Source: Narthecium ossifragum
Lineage: Eukaryota; Streptophyta; Magnoliopsida; Dioscoreales; Nartheciaceae
Length of the DNA: 64,000 bases
Reading direction: 5' to 3'
Assembly: GCA_963920575.1 (NCBI GenBank)
Contig: OY986965.1
Location: 1,150,866 to 1,214,865 of the forward strand
Part shown: positions 24,179 through 37,480 of the stretch, in pieces
Layout of the letters: every line of letters starts with the position of its first letter
Numbering within the stretch: the first letter of the stretch is position 1
The notes under the pieces: generated by a model
Databases searched by the model: none
Seen by the model: the letters and a program-made list of their open reading frames with translations, nothing else
What the model was told of the DNA's origin: nothing
Program-made: the position numbers and the translations under genes

Positions 24179-27100
24179 ATGGAGTCCCCCTCCCAGCTCT
24201 CCCCCTCCCTGCCCTCCCTCCTCCTCGACGGCAATACCGCCACCTTTCCCGGCGCATCCGGTGGAGAGGAGGAAGAGGACGCGTTCCTAGGGTTCGTGGA
24301 GCACGCGAGGGCAGTGCTGTCTGCCGAGGACGGCCTTGAATCGGACGGTGATCACTCAGGGCGGCCCTCCTGGTGTTGGGTCGCCTCTCGGATCCTCAAA
24401 ACCTGTGGCGCTTACTCCAGCGGCGTCACGCCGGGGATACTACTCTCCGATCTCTTCCAGGTACTGATTACGATCTTCGTTTTGATCTTTCCACGGTTCT
24501 CGAGATTCAGAACCCTATTTGATTTCCGTGTCGATCTTGCTAGCGTTCTAACCCCTATTTGACTTCCCCTTCTTGTCGATCTTGCTAGCGTTCAAACCCC
24601 TATTTGATACCAGAAATCTTGAATTATGTCCTGACCTCGTGATTAGAATCAGGGCTGGAAAGATGAGCTTTGTGAGGATCTTTTGAGACGATCTCTTTTA
24701 CGTTCTGTTATGTTTTGATCTTGTTATTAAACTTCCGATCTTTATCTTTGATCTGAAAAATCAGACCAGTTTAGAATAAAACTGGAAGAAGAGTTGGAAA
24801 GAACTTCAAATTGGTGCTTATTTTCTTGGATGTCTTCCAGGTTTCTTAAGGTTGGTACTGGATTGTTCCAGGTCTTGATCTAACTTTTTTTTCAGCCAAA
24901 TCTTAAGGGATGGTTGATTACAGCTTTCATATAGGAGGAATTGTAGCATGAATTGTTATAATTGCCACCACAACGGTTTTGAGACCAAAATAAGAAAAGA
25001 TCTATTAGGATACTTGGTCGAATGATTTCTCTCCTAAAATATCTGTTCTAAGCATCGATTCTCTTGCTGTTTCCTTTTAGTCTCTTTCTTTTTGCCCAAG
25101 TTATGTGAGCTCATAGCATAGAATTGGGTCATTGAAAGAAAATTTGGAAAAGAAAATCATGAGAACACATTTGTATGGTTGTTGCTGATTGACATATTAC
25201 AGGCTTGGAATGAACAGCATAGGTATGCGACTTCAAAGAAAAGGGGGGAGATCCTGGTTCCATTTGAGAAAAGGCGCAGGAGGACGAGACTTGTGAATAC
25301 TGTCACCATTGATGCTGTCTATGAGAAGAATTTTCTCTCTCAAACCAGCATTCTGGAGGCCATTATTTTAGACGCTTTCCTCCTTCCAGGTGCTGTAAGA
25401 TTGATTTAATTACCTCTTTTGTCCTATCAAGAGGGATTAATCTATTGTCTACTATAAGTTTCTGAGTTGAGATTGCTAGGTTATTTGTCTATTTCATTTA
25501 ACAATGACTTCAGATCAGCATGAAGAATTACAAGCCATTCAGTTATGGTTTTCTGTAAAAAGCTTACTTCTGGTGTCACAATACGACTTTTAGAGAATAA
25601 CATGATTGAAGCTATTCAGTTACATTTGTACATATTGCTTTTGTTGCCTGTGGGGCATATTTGATCTCACTGTAAAGCAAAATTCTGCAGACTTAATAGA
25701 AAAATAGTTAGAGACATATATCCACCTGCACAGATGTTGGCAGATACATGCATTGGATTGGATTATGGCATAGTCGATTTACAGATTTGAATTTTCTAAT
25801 ATCATTTCTCCTATTAGCTTTTGGTGCACATTTCTTAACTTATATCCATACTTCTTGTCTTATGCAGGCACAAATATATACATGCTCAATTTGGGTGATA
25901 TGTGGAGCTCTTCTACTATAGAAATATATTTGCATCGGAGGTAAAACCTATAATGCACATTATGGGATGATGCATAATTATATTGGACTAAAGTTGCTCT
26001 CCGATTGGGAAGCTTTGTGTTTTATGAGAGCTATGATTCTTATAAGTTAGTCAGCTCCCTTGTGATCAGATCTGTGATAGCTTGCATTTTGACAAATGTA
26101 GAGGAGAACAAAGTACTGTGTTTTATACATGAACTTATGTTGTGTAATTATCTACGATAGCCTGTTTTTTCTTGGTTTCTTATAAAGAAGTATGAATCTC
26201 TTTAGTTAAAAGCTGACATGGTCTGAAACCCCAAATTGTATTCAGATTGCTGAAAGAGTTGCAAATTGTTCATCATGCTCTGTCTATTTTGTATTATCCC
26301 TATTGTTGTTCTTGTTGATCAGACTTTTCATGTTTCATAAAGTCGTTGAAGTTTAAGTTTTCAAGGAAATTTCCAAACCTGATAGTAATTGTGAGCTAAT
26401 CAGCTGTCTAAAGTGGGACGACTTCAGTTGGCCACCCCACTAGCTGGATATCCTATCTATTGATCTTTGATAAGGTTAATTGAAGCTAGGGATGCTTATA
26501 TTGCTTGGTAATCAATTCTAGTAGTTGGTAGGGGACAAACATACAGGAAAGTATTTTGGTGAGGGGGTATTGGATGATAAATAATGTGATGAAACTCTTT
26601 TACCTTGATTTTTTGGGATGACTTCAAATCCTATAGGTTCTGATTATTATCTTCATATTTTTCCACTATTAAGATACCCCACCATGAGTAATTCAAAAGA
26701 AGGCAAAATGCATCCTCATCTGGGCAAACTCTTTTATTTTAAGGGCCAAGAATGTCTCCATAGTAACTTGCTCTAAAGTCACGTGTCCAATCTTGTACAT
26801 AGAAAGGTCAAGCTTGAACTACAACCATGCTTGTTTGTCTACATTGCCTGACATATGCTGTTGTAGGTTTATACAATCTTCTCATAAAGTTATTCAGCTA
26901 GAAAAAAACTTCTTTAAATGGTTAATAGGGAAATTCATCTACACCACAGTTGAGCAATGAGTGTCACATAGCTATCTCATCTGTCAAATCATTCCGATTA
27001 TGTGTTCCTCTCACATGGTAAGAAAATAATCTACTTGCATTTTGTTATAGAATCTTATCCTTTAGTCAACGTCCCACTGGTGACTGAAATGAGTAGTTTT

Positions 27101-30100
27101 TGAGCAAAGCATTTTTATCACTTTTATTCACATCATTTGTAGTGTGATGCTACTGTGATGCATCATTTGTGTATGACCCACTAGGTATTATCATCTGGTT
27201 GATCTGGAAAGCGGAATTTTAAAGAAAGGGCGTGAGATCTTCCTCACAGGATGCTGTCTTCGTTCGGCCATGGAAGGATCTGGTCATTCTCGACTTCTGC
27301 CGACAGAATACCTGGTGATATTGCTAGATGAGGTGATTGATTGAAATCCTATCTGATATTGTCCTTGTTGTAGGTTTTTAGCAAATGCATGCCATAGGTT
27401 TTTCAGTCTTTTTAGGCTGTCAATTTATGTACTGTTTTCTTAATCTTCCAGTTCAACTATTGGTTCATTCTTTTAGCAGAGTTTATTAATGTTTATATAA
27501 CCTTGCTGAAATAGGTTAGTTAAATATGATTGCTAGATCAGAAAGTTTTAGGCCAAAAGCAATAAGAATTCCATGGACCATATCTCCATTGGTCTATTGA
27601 AAAGTTTTCCACAGCCGAAATTATATAGGAAATAGTAACTGATAATGAGAGAAAGGATGACAGTAATCATTTCTAACACTAAATTAAAAGGTGTTTGGTG
27701 TGCTTTTTTTCTCCATTGCTTCTATAAGTAAGGCGACTGTCCTTGTGTTTTTCTAGAATTCTTGTTTTATGTACATTGTTATTTACATTCTGTTGGAAGG
27801 ACATTTTTAGTGGTTTGGCGGCACATAGTTTTATGATTTCTGTAAAGCTTATGGTAATTAATTCATATGGTGATTCTTTCCAGGACCTTGCTCTCTCTTT
27901 TTTCCGTCTGATTATTCAGTATCAGTTTTGTTGTAATTTAGGATCGAGATGATGATGCAATGTTTCTGGGCGCACAGTTCTGTTCTGATTCTTTCTCATC
28001 CATCTCCCATGGTGCAGTCGAAGATTGTGCCTCATATTCATTTTATGCCAGGCAAGGTTCTTGAGTCTCCAGAACCCTCTATGTTTGTGGTAAAATTACT
28101 ATTGACTGCCTCAAACCTCCACATATGGGTGGATTGGGGGGGCGGGGGCGGTTGTGTGGGGGAGGCGATGTGGCTCACATATGGGCTTTGTTTCTCTCAG
28201 TATTTATCGAATTCCTGCAAGCATGCATCGTTTATTTGTGGAGTCCACCATGATATAAGGGATAACTTTTACATTCTTTCATTTCATTTCCAGGATAGAA
28301 TCTATTGGTCCATTGGAAGTTCATGGGACGGGGGTTTTACAGAGAAAAGAAATTTCTCTTGTTGATAATGATGGAATCAGATTAAAATTTGTCTTATGGG
28401 GGGAGCAGGTTCTTCTTGCCAACCTTTTCAGGTTCATTATACTTTTCAGCTAAATTTGAAGTAACACATGTCCCTGTTCGGGGAAAATGATTCTACACTT
28501 TCCTATTTTTTCAGTGTTGGAAGCATGCTTGCTGTGGATAGACCTTTCATTGCACATGCTGTTGAAACCAACATGGAGACGAATCAAGAAATATGTCTTG
28601 AATATGGCAGTGCAACACAGTTATATTTGGTGCCATTTGTTCAGCCTGAGGAACAAGTAAGTCACTGCATCATACCATAAATTTTGTGATGGCACACACA
28701 CACACACTCACGTATGTCCATGACTATATATATGCATATAAATTTGCGTCAACCCCACTAGTTCATATTATGTGCATTCTACATAGGTGCTGCTGGCTTC
28801 CACACAAATGCGGTACCAAGGATCAAGGTCGTTGAGTGCCTTGGGTCAGAATCAGCACCTTAAGCCTTCCCAAGTATCTCTACCCCTTGATTCACGTGGC
28901 TCAATTAACTTCAGTAACTACCCATTCCGCGTAAGCCTTTTAACTCCGCCATTTATTCTGAACTCTTACAATCATGAACGAAATGATTGGTTCAAAACTT
29001 GGATTCAAGTATCTATTCAAAGGCATTTCATTACCTTGTTTTGGTAACTGACTTACTTGTAGATTGCGGCACATGCGTTGGTGCTAACTTCGCCAATTTT
29101 GGTAAACTTTATTAGAAAATTAAATTGTAGACAGCATGGGCAAGGTTATTTTCTAAAATAAAACCTGAAAAACTGTGTTCTCCTCTCCTTTTCCTTGTTA
29201 TACTAATTAAAACTCATCATTGATCTTTGGAGCAAACACGGACTACTCAAAGTCTGAAAATGAATAGAAGTGCATATAATGAAAACAAACAAAAGTGCAC
29301 CAGGTTAATTTCTTAGGTTCCATTGTTTTTTATTTGGGTTAATTTCTTAGGTTCCAATGTTTTTGATTGGGTAGCGGCTGACTTGGTGGAGCATACCAGG
29401 TTTGGATTCGGCAAAGGATTTATTGCCATTTAGTAGAAAAATGGGACACAATTCAAGTTACCCTGTTGCGTAGTTCTTGCACCGCAATGTTCAGTTAAAG
29501 GGTCTAGGTGCTCCTTGAGTTTGATGTGCCCTCGACATAAAAATGAATACTATCAGTAATCACATCATATAGATCAATAGATAATAGGGTCTGAGCCTCT
29601 GAGGAGATTTGAAATGAAGCCTTTCATTTCTAAGAAGACAAATAGAAGTCAAGAACAATAAGAATAAATCTTCAAAATAAACATTGACACAATACTTCTC
29701 TCAAAAAGTTGTGAAGTAGTGAATATATGATACTTTTCAGTCTTACATTCATAGGTATTGTTTCATCAACCAAGATACTGCAAAAGGTAGCTTTACTTTT
29801 ATGTTAAGGCCTCTAGATTGTGGTACCAGTGCGTAAGTTAAATTTGGGTAGCAATTTCCAAAATTTACTACTGGATCAGCCAAGACATTAATCGTACTCA
29901 TCTTTCCTATTTGTCTAGACAGTGATCTGGGATATGTCAGCTACATTTTTCTTATGAGAATCACTTCCTCATCACACATCATCAAAGTTTTTCAGGCTTA
30001 TGTGATAGACCTTTGTGAGAAAATGACCGGAATCAGCCTTTATGGTGTCATCACAGACATTTGTAGAGAGAAAGGTACTGAAAGGATTGTGTTCTCTCTG

Positions 30101-32614
30101 AAAATTGAAGATACAACAGGAGCAATTGGGGTGAAGCTACACTTTGTTAAATCCTGGTAAATTGTAGTTTTAATCATTTGCATTTTCACAGTTAAGCAAT
30201 GTTCTTAGAATCCTCATTTTCAGTGACTAACCATCTGTGGATTTTTTTCAATGCAATTATGACTGCTGGTACATGGTTTTTGATATTTTGGTTGATTTCA
30301 TCACTGAGAAACATTGCTGCAGAAAATGAGAGGTTGGGACTGCTTTAGCAGATAACAGTTTGCGCTTGGAGATCATGGAGTATTTCCATTAGACTAGACT
30401 GAACCTTAAGCTCGATGCGGAGGCTAATCTAATGTACTGATAAAAAAACATCAAATACTTTCTTTTTAGAGACCATTCTTCCAAATAGAATTCTATCAAG
30501 AGTAAATGGAGTTAAAAGACAAGCAAGGAGCGAGATTGAATAGCATTTGGGAGTTTGGTGTAATCTAGTAATTATTCAGTTACAAACAAATTGAACCGCA
30601 TGGGATAAATGGAAGTCAGAAGCTGAGAGCAAAATGTGCTTTGACAAGTATTAAGGTGTTCTGCAATCATTTGCTACGTGTTTGGCATCAAGGTTCCATG
30701 ACTCTATTTATAATAAGTAGCCTACTATACTACTGTAAACCTCTTGTAAGTGCCTTGCCTTTTCTTATAACGAGATAAATTGCCCTGAAATTTTACATAG
30801 TTTTCTATTATAGACAGCTCACACAGTCAATCATTGATTGTCTGTAGTATTCACAATTAGTAAAGTATTGTATCATTGGTGAAATGCACCCCATTCCATT
30901 GTTTTGCTCATTGAACTCACTCAATGCAAGGAAGTTTACCTGGTAATATTTGATCTGTCAGGTCTTTAGGAAGATTAAGCGTTGGTCACGTGATATACAT
31001 ATCGGGTTTAAGCTGTTCTATGAGTCCAGAGAATCTGTAAGCCTTTAATTCTTTTTGCTGCTCCATAATTATATAATTTTTATTTCTTCCAGTAATGTTT
31101 TAAGTAAAATGATATTTAGTCATTAGAATATAGCTTTCTTTGTTTGATATTTGTAGTAAATGTTTATTTGCTGTGGGTAAAGATTTTTTTGCTTGGCAGG
31201 CTTGAAGTTTTATGGTTTGAGAAGGATCCTGGATCTTCTTTCTTTAACCTAAGCTGCCTACCCGCGTTGCTGAACTCATCATGCCTACACGAGTTATCTT
31301 ATATCTCGAATGTTGGCAATCAGAGAATGATCCCACATGTATGGTTTTCTTAAGACCTGTTTTACACTGACTCTTGGCTAGATCTATGGAATATCTTATG
31401 GCACATTTTATACCTCCTTAGAGTATTCTGCTTGCTTGCATTGGAATTAACTAGCCACCTTATTCTCTCAGTCTTTTAGCTGACATGATGTTTTAATTGT
31501 GCATGCCTTTCCCGATCTAGTAATTATTTTATAGACGCAGAAAATACCTGCAGTCTGAGAAGGCTCCGTGATGCTAAATTTCAAAGATGTATTTCTTTTA
31601 TTTCCTTTTATTTCTGGAATAAACATATTTTTCAATAATCAGTTTTCATATTCGTGTGATGTGATTCATTTTAGCTTTCATGATGTATTTTGCACATTGT
31701 AGTCTGAGAGATATTGTTTCTGTTGTCTTACTTGGTATGCATCTGAAAATTTCAACAGATATGTAGTGTTCGCCTGGATCAAATTGTACATGATCATGTA
31801 CATTCAATATTATGTCATGCTCTTTGCGGACATTCTGTGAACGAAGCACCTGATGGATCAGTTACATGTAGCTTGTGCAATTGCAGCTGCGATGATGATC
31901 TTGTCCGCAGTTTTTATTTTAAGGTGGCTCTTGTTGATGATAGTGCAAAGATTTTTGCATGGTGCATGGGCCAAGCTGCTGCAGAATTGTTGCAGATATC
32001 ATCTGATGAATTCTTTGACCTACCTGAGGTAATAATTTCCCCGCAATGAACACATAATAGCTCATTTTTGTCTGCAGTTACCTTTATAAATTCATTGAGC
32101 TAACTGAGCTTTTTGCATGGTGCAAGTACCTTCTTCTTTATCATTTATGATAACAATTTGCTGAATGCTATTTGTGATATTCCTTAATGGATTACATTAG
32201 AAAATCTCATCATATCTGTTAATCCGTGTGAGGGCAGTGCAAAAATGTATATATCACCAATGATGTCTATACTGTTAATTGGTTTCTTTTCGCTTCAAAA
32301 TAGTGAGTCAAGTACCCATATCAAGGTTCCGTTTCCTGTGGTATTTTAATAGATAGCTCATCTGACCATTTAGGTTTCATACGTTTTTCCTCTGCTCCTT
32401 GTTTTCTGGGATATTTCCATTGACTTCACTTATCGGTTTTGTGCTTGTCCGGAAACATCAGGATGAACAAGCAATGTATCTCTATACTGTTGGGAGTGAG
32501 ATATTCATTGTTTCTATCGTCAATTCTAAGTGGCATCATGGTGGAGCCTCCGTTCCGTCGGATGAAGAAAATGACCCTGCCTGGGAGATAGCACGAGTTC
32601 AAAAATGTGAATGA
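24179..32614 (+). CDS. OB-fold DNA-binding protein, Cdc24-like
   Basis: Thirteen exons close in frame to 673 aa: 24179-24460, 25203-25389, 25868-25940, 27185-27332, 27942-28051, 28294-28431, 28515-28656, 28787-28930, 29996-30156, 30962-31036, 31200-31338, 31759-32028, 32462-32614. The predicted protein has an acidic N-terminus and several OB-like beta-rich segments (YHLVDLESGILKKGREIFL; YARIESIGPLEVHG with ISLVDNDGIRLKFVLWGE; ISLYGVITDICREKG with FSLKIEDTTGAIGVKL). A Cys cluster at residues 552-577 (CHALCGH, CSLCNCSC) resembles the zinc ribbon of RPA1-type OB folds. This layout fits plant proteins annotated as cell division control protein 24 OB-domain proteins, thought to act with single-stranded DNA in replication or recombination. 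That naming is from memory; RPA1- or MEIOB-related is the alternative. Intron 5 appears to use a GC donor. Confidence 0.72.
24511..24594. repeat. Tandem duplication after exon 1 of the Cdc24-like gene
   Basis: aaccctatttgatttccgtg... at 24511 and aacccctatttgacttcccc... at 24550 share tgtcgatcttgctagcgttc. It lies inside intron 1. Confidence 0.65.
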
Positions 32615-33511
32615 AGTTTGTGAAAGGTGGTGGTTTTATCCTATTAATCAAACTTGATGCAGAGAGACTGGAGTAAAGATTTCGAATCGCCCTTTTGCAT
32701 GTTGGCAGTCTTCAAGGCCTCTGCTCGTCATCTTATCCACAAATCTCTTTCATGTGGTGGGTGCGATCATTGGGTATGGAAAAAAGGCAAAAAAGTGCAG
32801 AAGAACTACCACCAATTACTGGTGTGTTTAACACACACGAGTTGGCCTTACTCTGGGGATGATTCCCCCAACAATGGCATGTGACGACACCCATTTGTTT
32901 CCTTATGAAGAAGTGCTCTGACCTCGCCGATGGGACACAGTCCTGTGATGACCGCAACTCCTCGACCTCCGCCTCCGCCACTGATCGAGTGAGCGTCGCC
33001 GGTTGGCAAAGCAGTAGTCATCAACTAGATCTATGAAAGGCATCAAATGAAAAGGGCGTATGTTTATCCATTGAAATTTGCATTTAGGGCTGTCAGTGTA
33101 ATTGAACGGTTCGAGCCTCCGTAACAGGTTCAAGCTCGATCGCTCTTATTTTAGATTTTTTTTTTCTTTTGTTAACTTTTTGTATTTGAGTAGAGAGAAT
33201 TAATCCACCTCCTGAGATCAGAAAAAACCCAGCTACGAGCCTAGCACAGGATCTGATCTATTATGATTGGTTTCATTAAATGGTACATCTTTGACCACTC
33301 AACCTGGTATGCATGTGTTTTTTCCTTCTTTTTTGTAGGTAGTTGAGCTTATCGAAACATGCTTGTTAAGACAAACAGGAACATCTTGACAAATCAAATA
33401 TTAAGCGGCTCGTTAAAGCTGAAAATAGGCTCAAAATCAATATGGAGCTAAAGAAATCAAGTCAAGCATGAAGTTTCCTTTCACCAAATATGATACGCGA
33501 ACAGAAAACGC
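32615..33511. other. Convergent 3' intergenic region
   Basis: Between the stops of the Cdc24-like gene (+) and the DUF247 gene (-). It should hold both 3' UTRs. Open frames here have no recognisable protein features. Nothing else is seen. Confidence 0.6.
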
Positions 33512-34870
33512 TCAGGGCGGCCGGAAATAAGAATAGGCGGCGAAGAAGGACTGGACGACGGTGAGCAACAGAAGAACCACAGCGGCCATCACCGACAAGA
33601 TCGCCCACGGGTTGCTGAAATAGTCGCGCACGAGCCTCGCCCTCCACCGTAACCACTTCGAATCGTAGTACCCCCTCACCTCCTTGAACAGCTCAAGAAG
33701 GAGGTGATCCTCGTAATCAAGGTAAGCAATATCACACACTCTATTGAAGAACGTCGCCGCCGCCTCGTCGTTGGCCAGCCGGTTCTCGATGATGCCATAG
33801 TGCCGGAGGATCGAGACGTCCGCCGGCGTGCTCACCAGGCAGTCCATGAAGATGGCGTAGCTGGTAAACCTCTTGCCGTGCAGCCGATAGCACTGCTCGA
33901 AGGCGATGAGGTTCACGAAAGGAGAGGTCCTGGATTCTTCTATCATCAAGAACGGTATCTCCAGCACGCCGTGCCGGAAAGTTATGTCTATGAAGCAGTT
34001 CGCATCCCTTTTTTTCTTCTTCTTGAACTTAACTCCGGCCTCTCGCAGCGCCGCCGCGCAAGGTATCGTTCTCGGGCAAGCTCTTCTCGTCGATCTCAGG
34101 TGTGAAGATCCGACCAGCGGGTTCTCGGAGTGAGGGTGCAACAGAAAGCTTGAATGGTAGAAATGGAGCAGGTGGAGGCAGTCTTCGCCGGAGATGGCGG
34201 CCGGGTAATCAAATCGGTCCTGGATTAGGAATTCGAATACGAGATTGTTCAAACAGATCATCTTTTCGTCGTCGACGAGATGGAAGAAGCCGCTGGGGAC
34301 TAGCATGTCGAATAGAGTTTGTAGCACGAAGAACGGAATCTGGTTCTCCAACATGAGGAGGTCCGTCCTCACGAGTGCTTCAATCCAGCTCACTCTGCAC
34401 ATCGAATCGGGTTCGTTGTAGAACAACTTGAGCAAAGATTCCATGATGAAGCAACCATCGAGCAGTAGCATCTCTGCGAACTCACCGGCGTCGAGGGCGA
34501 CGCTCTCCGAGTAGCACCGCCGGGCTCGTGGCTCTAACGCTTGCATGGCGGCGACGTAGTCCGGCAAGCAGTACTGCTTGGCGGCTCTTCGCGACAGGAA
34601 GTCGCGGAGGTGCTTCCACTTGTGCTCTTCCATCGTGCGGAGATGGCCGGCGCCGCGGTGGTAAGGGCCGATGGAGACGATGGTGGGCTCGTAGTGGATC
34701 CTGTCGGCCTCGCGGATATGGGCCGGGACTCGGAAGATGGTGACGGGCTCTTCGTGGTCGTCGGGCTCCCCCCCGGCAAAGACATCCAGCCTTTGCCTTA
34801 TGGAGCACACCAGGGTGTTCTTCTCTATGTCGATTGCCACCTCTCTTGTGTTGCTCTTTTCTTCTTCCAT
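33512..34870 (-). CDS. DUF247 / UPF0481 family protein
   Basis: Intronless ORF of 452 aa. It has the family hallmarks: IFRVPAHIREADRIHYEPT and VSIGPYHRGAGHLRTMEEHK near residues 40-85, LLLDGCFIMESLL, LMLENQIPFFVLQTLFD, and IPFLMIEESRTSPFVNLIAFEQ in the C-terminal half. A hydrophobic segment near residues 425-446 (ILSVMAAVVLLLLTVVQSFF) is the usual C-terminal membrane anchor. The family is plant-specific and plasma-membrane associated. Most members have no known function, though some grass DUF247 genes act in self-incompatibility. Full length for the family, no break seen. It overlaps nothing and converges with the Cdc24-like gene. Confidence 0.93.
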   Translation of the reverse strand: MEEEKSNTREVAIDIEKNTLVCSIRQRLDVFAGGEPDDHEEPVTIFRVPAHIREADRIHYEPTIVSIGPYHRGAGHLRTMEEHKWKHLRDFLSRRAAKQYCLPDYVAAMQALEPRARRCYSESVALDAGEFAEMLLLDGCFIMESLLKLFYNEPDSMCRVSWIEALVRTDLLMLENQIPFFVLQTLFDMLVPSGFFHLVDDEKMICLNNLVFEFLIQDRFDYPAAISGEDCLHLLHFYHSSFLLHPHSENPLVGSSHLRSTRRACPRTIPCAAALREAGVKFKKKKKRDANCFIDITFRHGVLEIPFLMIEESRTSPFVNLIAFEQCYRLHGKRFTSYAIFMDCLVSTPADVSILRHYGIIENRLANDEAAATFFNRVCDIAYLDYEDHLLLELFKEVRGYYDSKWLRWRARLVRDYFSNPWAILSVMAAVVLLLLTVVQSFFAAYSYFRPP

Positions 34871-34897
34871 TGCTGTGGTGTTTCAGCTGTCTTAGCT

Positions 34898-34943
34898 CTC
34901 TTAATTAATTAGCACATTCGCTCTTAATTAATTAGCACACTCG
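34898..34943. repeat. 23-bp tandem duplication in the DUF247 leader/promoter
   Basis: ctcttaattaattagcacat... at 34898-34920 is repeated with one change at 34921-34943, about 30 bp upstream of the DUF247 ATG. It duplicates a ttaattaatta core. Confidence 0.8.
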
Positions 34944-36284
34944 CTCTATTGATGCCAATAAGTCAAGTAGATGGCATTGGAATTGTTGAGGGTGAATGTG
35001 ATTGATTGGTAAAGAAACATGGAGAAATTTGAGTGGTTCGTCAGTCAAAAGTCTGGGGATTTAATCTGATTCTGTGAAGAGGACATTTTCTTGGAAGCAA
35101 TCACTGATGGAGCTCAATGCCAAAAACGTTGTTATCTATCCCCAATTCCCAACAATATGGGCCAATTCTACCAGTAGAAAAAGGTCGTAGATCTGGAGCT
35201 CAATAGAGAGACACTCGGCCCGCTGCAATCGGTCCAGGCCCATAATGTTATACGACGCTTTTTAGGAGGAGCGAGGAACCTAATCGAGCTTCGATCCTGT
35301 GATGATTTGTTTGCTTATTGGAGTCTGATTGTGACTTTGATTTCGTCTTTATATAACGGTATAACCCCATCTTGCAAGCATCTTGGATCCACATCAGTAG
35401 TTTCCAATTAATTAGAACCTAAATATAGTTTAGGCTGGCATGAAGATGCTGATTGAATTGCTATAAAATTATCCGGTTGTAGAGATTTAAGTCAACGAAA
35501 ATAAAGATATGCTTTTATAGAGAGAAAAAAAAAGCCAGCCTTCTAACGTCAGAGCTTATTGAATATAAACTAGGCAGTTGCTCATATCAATCTTATAAAT
35601 AGCAAAAACGGTTATGCATAACCGCCCCTTTATAATGTTAACCTTATATGATATCCATACTAATCAATTAATCAAATTCGGTTTTTATAACCGAATCATC
35701 TATTAATCTGATGGTTACCCCGCCATGTGGTAGGGGTCCCACCTAGTGATAACATATACCATAAAGGTATACATTGCAATGATAATATGGTGTTAATTGT
35801 ATAACTTTATATTACATTTAAGTCGGTATAATTTTATACCGAGCCCATAATATGATATCATTTATTATTGGCAGAATCCCATACCTGTCATTATTTTCTT
35901 ATACTTAGTCATATCCTTAAAAAATGACATTATTATCTATTCATAATAGGGTTAATTGGTGATATACCCATATTAGAGACCTTTCTCATCCCAAAACCCC
36001 ATTAAAAGTCTGTTTGATAAAAAAACCCATCTAATGTGGTTTAATTAGTTGTTGTTATTGTTTAGCTAACATATTCTGCACGAGGGTGCACACGTATACC
36101 GCGAGTGCTCTTTCTCAGCGAGCGGCCTCAGCCCTCAAATGAGAAACAAAACTTAAAAAAAAAGGAGGAATAGTCAACGATTGCGGCTGGCTGAGGGAGG
36201 AGGGGCATAATTGGAAATGTTTGAGTGGGACCGGAGGGGGGCTGTGTCAGGGGGGTGCGAGAAGCAGCTCTCAAATGAGAATAT

Positions 36285-37065
36285 CAGCACTCATGCATCC
36301 CATTTTTATCATTTATAAAAATGAGAACCAAAAAGTCATGCATTTTATTTTTATCATTGATAAAAATGAGAATCACCACTCATGCATTCCATTTTTATCA
36401 TTGATAGAATTGAGAATCAAAAAGTCATGCATCCCATTTTTATCATTGATAAAAATGAGAATCACAGCACTCATGCATCCCAATAATGAGAAAATCACAA
36501 CACTCATGCATCCTATTTTTATCATTGATAAACTGATCACATTAGTCAATCATTCCATTTTTATCATTGATAAAAATGAGAATCACAGCACTCATGCATC
36601 CCATTTTTATCAATAGAATCTCATTTTTATTGATAAAAATGAGAATCTCATTTTTATCAAAATGAGAATCAAAAAGTTATGCATCTCATTTTTATTATTG
36701 TGTATCCCATTTCTATCATTGATAAAAATGAGAATCGCAGCACTCATGCATCCCAAGTTTATCATTGATAAAAATGAGAATCACAGCAGTCATGCATCCC
36801 ATTTTTATTGAATCCCATTTTTATCATTGATAAAAATGAGAATCACAAAGTCATTTATTTCATTTTTATCATTGATAAAAATGAGAATCACAGCACTCAT
36901 GCATCCCAATTTTATCATTGATAAAAATAAGAGTCCCATTTTTATCATTGATAAAAATGATAAAAAAAAGTCATGTAAATGAGAATCACAGCACTCATGC
37001 ATCCCATTTTTATTGAGAATCACAGCAGCCATTCATTCCATTTTTATCATTGATAAAAATATTTT
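36285..37065. repeat. Palindromic satellite-like array
   Basis: About ten to twelve copies of a roughly 44-48 bp unit. Each unit contains the near-perfect palindrome catttttatca-t-tgataaaaatg, usually followed by agaatcacagcactcatgca and tccc. Some copies are shortened, inverted or fused, e.g. near 36610-36660. Each palindrome could form an 11- to 14-bp stem hairpin. Copies differ by small indels, so the array is degenerate. I know no named family with this unit. Confidence 0.88.
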
Positions 37066-37480
37066 TTGAATGAATCGTATCTTTAATTTCAAATAAGATT
37101 AAATGAAATGAATTTTGGAGATTAATTGATATCAAACTCTTGATAAATTTAGCAAAAGCTTATTAATTAGGTGACAATTCATAAAATCACCCCAACATGT
37201 GAGACGAGCATGACTTCTTTAGGGGACCATCTCTGACCACGCTGATGAGATTGTTTAGGGACATCATGCCATTGCTCTTCACGGGATGGCTTCTCCAAGC
37301 GCCAACTCCAGCTCCATTCCTTGGGCCTTGCCCCGCCACCTTTCTCACCCACCCTCTTTGACTCTTTCCATCATTAGCTGTGGTAGCAACACTCCTTGAC
37401 TTCTGATGTAAACCCTCCTTGGGACCCACCTTGGGACCAATGTGTGTATCATCCTTCGTCACCATCCTCTGGCCCGCCCC

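Noticed and set aside
34482..34808. Arg/Pro-rich frames opposite or offset to the DUF247 gene
   Set aside because: Shadows of a GC-rich, clearly recognised coding sequence.
36285..37065. CRISPR-like array
   Set aside because: The units are palindromic and contiguous with degenerate linkers rather than unique spacers, and the DNA is plant nuclear.
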